Assembly (NCBI GenBank): GCA_023390905.1
Contig: JAEWBY010000046.1
Location: 1-52,106 of the forward strand
Length of the DNA stretch: 52,106 nt
Direction: 5' to 3'
Origin: Pseudomonadota bacterium
Lineage (GTDB): Bacteria > Pseudomonadota > Gammaproteobacteria > Xanthomonadales > Xanthomonadaceae
The notes under the pieces were generated by a model. The model made no database searches and was not told the DNA's origin. It saw only the letters and a program-made list of their open reading frames with translations. This document shows positions 48,777 through 52,106 of the stretch, piece by piece. Numbering within the stretch: position 1 is the stretch's first letter; each line of letters opens with the position of its first letter. The position numbers and the translations under genes are program-made.

Positions 48777-50498
48777 CTAGCGCGGCGCGCGCTCTTCGCG
48801 GGCGCGTGCCGAACGATCGCCCCGCAACGCGCTCACCACGATGCACACGCCCAGCCCCGCGCCGAGCAGGAACAACAGCAGTGCGACGGTCGGATAGCCC
48901 CACAGCGTGCTGCGCGTTTCCACCCGCATCATCAGCGAGGACGCCACGATCAACGCCGCGGTGACCAGACCGGCGGATATCCGGTTGGCGATCTTCTGCA
49001 GGTTCTCCATCAGCCGCGATTCTTCGAGCCCGGCCACGCGCAACTGCAGCTTGTTCTCGGCGATGAGCGACAATGCATCCGACAGCTTGCGCGGGCCTTC
49101 GCGCAGCAGCGTCTGGATTTCAATCAGTTCGCTGGCCAGGTTCGGCGAGGACAGCGACTGCCGCAGGCGCGCACGCATGACGTGCTGGAGATGACGCTCG
49201 ACCACTTCCTTGATGTCGAGATCCGGCGCGAGGTAACGGCTCACCGCATCCAGGTTCAGCAGCGTCTTGCCGAGCAGGCTCAGCTCCGGCGGCGTGCGCA
49301 GACCGCTGGCGGTGGCCACGCGCACCAGTTCAAGCACCACGCGGCCGGGCGAAGTCGTCTGCGAATGCGCGGTGTAATGGCTGACCAGATGGCCGACTTC
49401 GCGCACGAAGCGTTCCTCGTCGTAATCCTCCAGCCGCGTGCCCATCGAGATCGCTTCATTGGCGACCTGCTCGCCGCGGCCATCCACCGCCGCGAACAGC
49501 AGTTTCAGCAGGCAATCGCGACGCTTGGGCGGGATGTTGGTCACCATGCCCAGATCGAAAATCGCAAGGCGTCCATCACCGGTGACGCGCAGATTGCCCG
49601 GATGCGGATCGGCGTGGATTTCGCCATGCACGAAGATCTGATCCAGATAGCCGCGCAGCAGCGCATCGGCCAGGCGGTCCATCGGCTCCTCGGTGCGGCG
49701 CACGCCCGGAATCTGATCCACGCGCACGCCCTTGACCAGCTCCATCGTCAGGACGCGACGGCGGGTCAGATCCCATACCGGTTCGGGCACCCACAACTCG
49801 GGGAACGGCGAAAGATGCTCGCGGAAGCGCGCGAGGTTTTCCGCCTCCGCCTGGTAGTCGAGTTCGTTGAGCAGCGTGCGGCCGAATTCCTCCAGCCAGT
49901 CGGAAAAACGCACACGCTTGCCCATGTCGGTGAAGCGATCGGCCTGCCTGGCGATGCCGCGCATCAGTTCCAGATCGTTGAGCAGTTGTTGCGCCACGCC
50001 CGGTTTCTGCACCTTGACCGCCACCGGCGTGCCGTCGCGCAGCTTCGCCCGATGCACCTGCGCCAGCGATGCCGAACCCAGCGGCGTTTCATCGAATTCG
50101 GAGAATGCGTGGGTCAGGCGCACGCCCAGTTCGCTCTCGACCAGTTCGCGGATCGCCGGGAACGGAACTGCTTCGACGTTTTCCTGCATGCGCTCGAACG
50201 CGCCGGCAAACGCCGGCGGCACGATGTCCGGACGCGTGGAGAGCATCTGGCCGATCTTGACGAACGCGGGGCCGAGCGCTTCCAGATCCTTGGCCAGATC
50301 CTGCGGCGTACCTTCATCGATGGCGAGCGAGGATTCCTCGGGCAGCTTTTCCACGCCGGAAAACAGGCCCGAATTCCGATAGCGGAACAGGAAGCTGAGG
50401 ATCTGCCCGCGCCGGCTGGCCGTGCTGGTGGTGCTGGCGGTATCCGCACTGGTCGCGTTCGTCGCGTTGGCGTCCATGTTCATGTCGATGAGGTCCAT
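48777..50498 (-). CDS. ABC1/UbiB-family atypical kinase
   Basis: The 573-aa protein shows the KxGQ motif (AFVKIGQMLSTRPDIVPPAF, about residue 79), the Ala-rich nucleotide loop ASLAQVHRAKLRDG, VAVKVQKPG, VHGEIHADPHPGNLRV and IFDLGMV, and ends with two membrane helices (about 505-555), as in UbiB. UbiB relatives support ubiquinone synthesis or lipid transport. The Thr/Ser/Ala-rich N-terminus is atypical, so it may be a second paralogue rather than the housekeeping UbiB; no ubiE/ubiJ adjoins. Confidence 0.92.
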   Translation of the reverse strand: MDLIDMNMDANATNATSADTASTTSTASRRGQILSFLFRYRNSGLFSGVEKLPEESSLAIDEGTPQDLAKDLEALGPAFVKIGQMLSTRPDIVPPAFAGAFERMQENVEAVPFPAIRELVESELGVRLTHAFSEFDETPLGSASLAQVHRAKLRDGTPVAVKVQKPGVAQQLLNDLELMRGIARQADRFTDMGKRVRFSDWLEEFGRTLLNELDYQAEAENLARFREHLSPFPELWVPEPVWDLTRRRVLTMELVKGVRVDQIPGVRRTEEPMDRLADALLRGYLDQIFVHGEIHADPHPGNLRVTGDGRLAIFDLGMVTNIPPKRRDCLLKLLFAAVDGRGEQVANEAISMGTRLEDYDEERFVREVGHLVSHYTAHSQTTSPGRVVLELVRVATASGLRTPPELSLLGKTLLNLDAVSRYLAPDLDIKEVVERHLQHVMRARLRQSLSSPNLASELIEIQTLLREGPRKLSDALSLIAENKLQLRVAGLEESRLMENLQKIANRISAGLVTAALIVASSLMMRVETRSTLWGYPTVALLLFLLGAGLGVCIVVSALRGDRSARAREERAPR

Positions 50499-50603
50499 GA
50501 CCGGGAGTTCATTGTCCCGATGGCGCGATCAGCGTCAGGTGAAAGCCCCGCGCCGGTTCATCCAGGAGCGTGCCGCAGGGCGCATGAGCGCGCTCTCCAA
50601 TTC

Positions 50604-50846
50604 TCAGGGATGTTCGGTCAACCCCGGCCCATCCTCATGCCCGGCCGAGTCATACCACTGCTGCGCCCGGACGAGGGCCTCGGGCTTGCTCAGCGAGGTG
50701 CGCGCGTAGAAATACCAGCACGACCCGGTCGATGCATGGGACTGCTCGTGCACGAGCCGGAAGTCCTCGCCCAGCGTCGCACCGACATCACCTTCGACCA
50801 GTTCCACTTCGTCCGGCTGGATCAACAACGAAAATATGCCGCTCAT
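50604..50846 (-). CDS. Small hypothetical protein (80 aa)
   Basis: ATG 50846 opens an 80-aa frame (SGIFSLLIQPDEVELVEGD) with DFRLVHEQSHASTGSCWYFY and WYDSAGHEDG. GGAGGACGAC lies before the start. Acidic, no membrane span. Unrecognised family, but codon usage is chromosomal in type. Confidence 0.6.
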   Translation of the reverse strand: MSGIFSLLIQPDEVELVEGDVGATLGEDFRLVHEQSHASTGSCWYFYARTSLSKPEALVRAQQWYDSAGHEDGPGLTEHP

Positions 50847-50962
50847 GGTGTCGTCCTCCGTGTGCGGTTATCGCACAGGAGGGATGAAAAGGCGTGCACG
50901 TTGGTGCGCACTCCGCAACGGCAGGCGCCAAACAACTGGCGTCGCCTCATCGCGTTCTGCTG
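50847..50962. other. Intergenic region
   Basis: Contains TGCGGTTATCGCA (50865-50877), a small dyad close to the start of the 80-aa gene, and a sigma-54-like sequence at 50915-50930 with spacing one base too long. No gene. Confidence 0.35.
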
Positions 50963-51373
50963 TCACCCCAGATGAAAAGCGCGCGGTCTTGGCGGACTTG
51001 TTTCCTCACTCTCTCCGTCCTTCCCGACCAAGGTGACACAGCCGAGGCCGAAGGGAGTTCCATTACTGCCCTTCAATGGAACTCCTCTCTTTCCTTCCAA
51101 TCCGGCCCCATGACGCCAATGGTCTTGGGGTCGGGAACATCCCGTCGACTTGTAGATGAAACCTTCAGAAGAAGGGCCATGCACGGCACGCATCAGCCTC
51201 CGCACGTATATCTCCCTCTCGTTGCACCGAGATGAGAACTGAATGTAGATCTCACCGGAGCCAGTGTACTTGGTTCCACCCACCGGAATTTCCAGCTGCC
51301 GCGCCACACGAACAAGCAGATCGGGATCCGGCGTCAACCGCTGGACAGAACTGGAAGCACCGGCGGAGATCAT
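50963..51373 (-). CDS. Hypothetical ORF, possibly the frameshifted remainder of a lipoprotein gene
   Basis: A 136-aa frame whose ATG overlaps the stop of the small lipoprotein ORF (ATGA). Residues 10-70 look protein-like (LTPDPDLLVRVARQLEIPVG, GEIYIQFSSRCNEREIYV), the rest less so. Either a coupled second gene or the main body of one lipoprotein gene split by a frameshift near 51375. The inverted repeat at 51054-51085 falls inside its 3' part. AT-richer than the surroundings. Confidence 0.35.
   Translation of the reverse strand: MISAGASSSVQRLTPDPDLLVRVARQLEIPVGGTKYTGSGEIYIQFSSRCNEREIYVRRLMRAVHGPSSEGFIYKSTGCSRPQDHWRHGAGLEGKRGVPLKGSNGTPFGLGCVTLVGKDGESEETSPPRPRAFHLG
51054..51085. repeat. 11-bp inverted repeat
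   Basis: GGAGTTCCATT (51054-51064) and AATGGAACTCC (51075-51085) with a 10-base loop, followed on the plus strand by TCTCTTTCC. It could be a weak plus-strand terminator or a mobile-element footprint. Confidence 0.5.
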
Positions 51374-51480
51374 GACGATACAGTCGGCCCGGACGGCAGC
51401 TCAGGGCCGCCGCTGCACGCCGTGATACTGGCGGCCATCAGGAACGTAAATATCGAGATATGCGTCTCGAGCATTGTCAT
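51370..51480 (-). CDS. Short lipoprotein signal ORF (36 aa)
   Basis: From ATG 51480 the frame reads MTMLETHISIFTFLMAASIT, then ACSGG, a lipoprotein signal with lipobox Cys21, and stops after a further 15 residues. No clear ribosome site. Too short for a free-standing lipoprotein, so it is either a small one or the front part of a frameshifted gene continuing at 50963-51373. Confidence 0.35.
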   Translation of the reverse strand: MTMLETHISIFTFLMAASITACSGGPELPSGPTVSS

Positions 51481-51870
51481 GGTGCAGGGGCCATTTGCGA
51501 GAGCAACATAGCAGCGGGTCCCTTGGGCACCAGACGGGCTACGAGCGCGATCGCGGCGGTGACTCGGTACCCGATGACGATAGCGATCCGACTGATCGTC
51601 GACCCCAAGGCCACCAAGGACGACGAGACTCGCCAATAATGTGGCCTCTAATCCGAACAGGAAGGCCGCCGCGTCCGTGCCGGGGTGTCGGCATCGGCGA
51701 TGCTTTCGAAAGGTTGTGCGGACCGGATGCGAGGAGGCGATCGCCGTTGCGGGCCGTACTGCTGAAACCACGTGACACGCTACGATCGTCAGCGCATGAG
51801 CCACCCACTGCACAAATCCGCTCACTTCAGGTGTTCCGCTTTACTTCGTACTGAGGCACCCTATGCAGGC
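51481..51870. other. Gene-free stretch before tRNA-Leu
   Basis: About 390 bases of lower GC with only spurious frames on either strand. No repeat, promoter or RNA gene recognised besides the following tRNA. The composition suggests acquired or decayed DNA. Confidence 0.4.
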
Positions 51871-51957
51871 GCCCGGATGGCGAAACTGGTAGACGCATCG
51901 GACTTAAAATCCGCCGGCCGCGAGGCCATGAGGGTTCGAGTCCCTCCCCAGGCACCA
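51871..51957 (+). tRNA. tRNA-Leu(TAA)
   Basis: The gene starts GCCCGGATGGCGAAACTGG, has anticodon loop CTTAAAA (anticodon TAA), a leucine-type long variable arm (GCCGGCCGCGAGGCC region), T-arm GAGGGTTCGAGTCCCTC, discriminator A and an encoded CCA at 51955-51957. The acceptor stem (GCCCGGA against CCCAGGC) shows two apparent mismatches, at pairs 4-69 and 7-66. Confidence 0.9.
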
Positions 51958-51971
51958 CACCAGGAGAGGTC

Positions 51972-52106
51972 GTGTCCCGCTATTCCGCCTACGTCGCCAG
52001 CCTCGTCCTCACGGTCATTGCGCTGCTGCTGGCGATGCGGTTCCCGTCCTGGTGGTGGGGCGTGGCGGTGTTCGGGGCGTTGGCGCTGCTCGGTACCGTC
52101 GACCTG
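51972..52106 (+). CDS. FMN-binding glutamate synthase-family protein, N-terminal fragment (partial)
   Basis: GTG 51972 after AGGAGAGG opens a frame to the window edge: SRYSAYVASLVLTVIALLLA, a Trp-rich loop (PSWWWG), a second helix and LLGTVDL. This double-helix membrane N-terminus ending in GT-x-DL is typical of single-subunit glutamate-synthase-like proteins in this family of bacteria, which bind FMN and an Fe-S cluster in the later domain. Only 45 codons are visible. Confidence 0.55.
   Translation, partial: MSRYSAYVASLVLTVIALLLAMRFPSWWWGVAVFGALALLGTVDL

Noticed and set aside
50915..50930. Sigma-54-like sequence on the minus strand before the 80-aa gene
   Set aside because: It reads TGGCGC then TTGC with one base too many between the boxes; sigma-54 does not tolerate altered spacing.
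1..52106. CRISPR arrays, riboswitches or secretion-system clusters
   Set aside because: No regularly spaced repeats, cas genes, known aptamer consensus or secretion gene blocks were seen. The tRNA-half repeats have only two units and are explained by tRNA duplication.

Overview
The window is a high-GC gammaproteobacterial chromosome segment. The serC-pheA-aroA block, msrPQ, the FFLEELY-motif protein, the phasin genes and the intergenic CCCGTCT-type repeats all suggest Xanthomonadaceae/Lysobacteraceae (Lysobacter, Luteimonas or Xanthomonas relatives). I cannot name a species.

Layout. (1) 1-1.86 kb is foreign: the left end of an IS3-family element cut by the window edge, a hypothetical gene it probably truncated, a fragment like the C-terminus of a phage tape-measure protein, and a 93-aa protein resembling the Acb2 anti-CBASS family. 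This remnant abuts the 3' end of a tRNA-Ser(TGA) gene, which is followed by two tandem 5'-half copies of the same tRNA. (2) 2.2-17.9 kb is mostly core metabolism: a LysR regulator divergent from an azoreductase, serS, two TonB-type proteins, aroA-pheA-serC (minus strand), msrPQ, an FHA protein, two PHA-granule-related genes, an Mrr-like nuclease, a truncated hemoglobin, an acyl-CoA-binding protein and a TetR regulator. (3) 17.9-25 kb holds membrane and redox genes, including a five-gene minus-strand unit (ferritin-like protein, 67-aa protein, DUF6766-like protein, FAD/Rieske oxidoreductase, membrane protein). (4) 25-36.5 kb carries a PAS-GGDEF-EAL phosphodiesterase, an MgtC-like protein, a tightly coupled otsB-otsA-GT4-glucosidase operon and a large MscS channel. 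(5) 36.5-48 kb is a stress-type accessory region: an orphan RES-domain protein, DUF4142 proteins, a thioredoxin-reductase-like flavoprotein, small lipoproteins, a KGG-repeat protein, a Gly/Tyr-rich BON protein, an alcohol dehydrogenase, a UdgX-type uracil-DNA glycosylase and several small hydrophilic proteins. (6) 48-52 kb has a GIY-YIG-like protein, a UbiB-family kinase, an anonymous AT-richer stretch, tRNA-Leu(TAA) and the start of an FMN-binding glutamate synthase-family gene.

Most notable system. Inside region 5 a sigma-54-dependent response regulator (39685-41022) overlaps a 76-aa protein that looks like a lone histidine-kinase H-box (DHp) domain. Four intergenic sites in the next few kb match the sigma-54 -24/-12 consensus with exact spacing, and a fifth is one base off. 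They lie in front of a YX4D-type lipoprotein, a KGG protein, a second lipoprotein, the FUS-like low-complexity BON protein and a small gene at 46.5 kb. I infer a compact, locally encoded sigma-54 stress regulon whose targets include a prion-like Gly/Tyr-rich protein.
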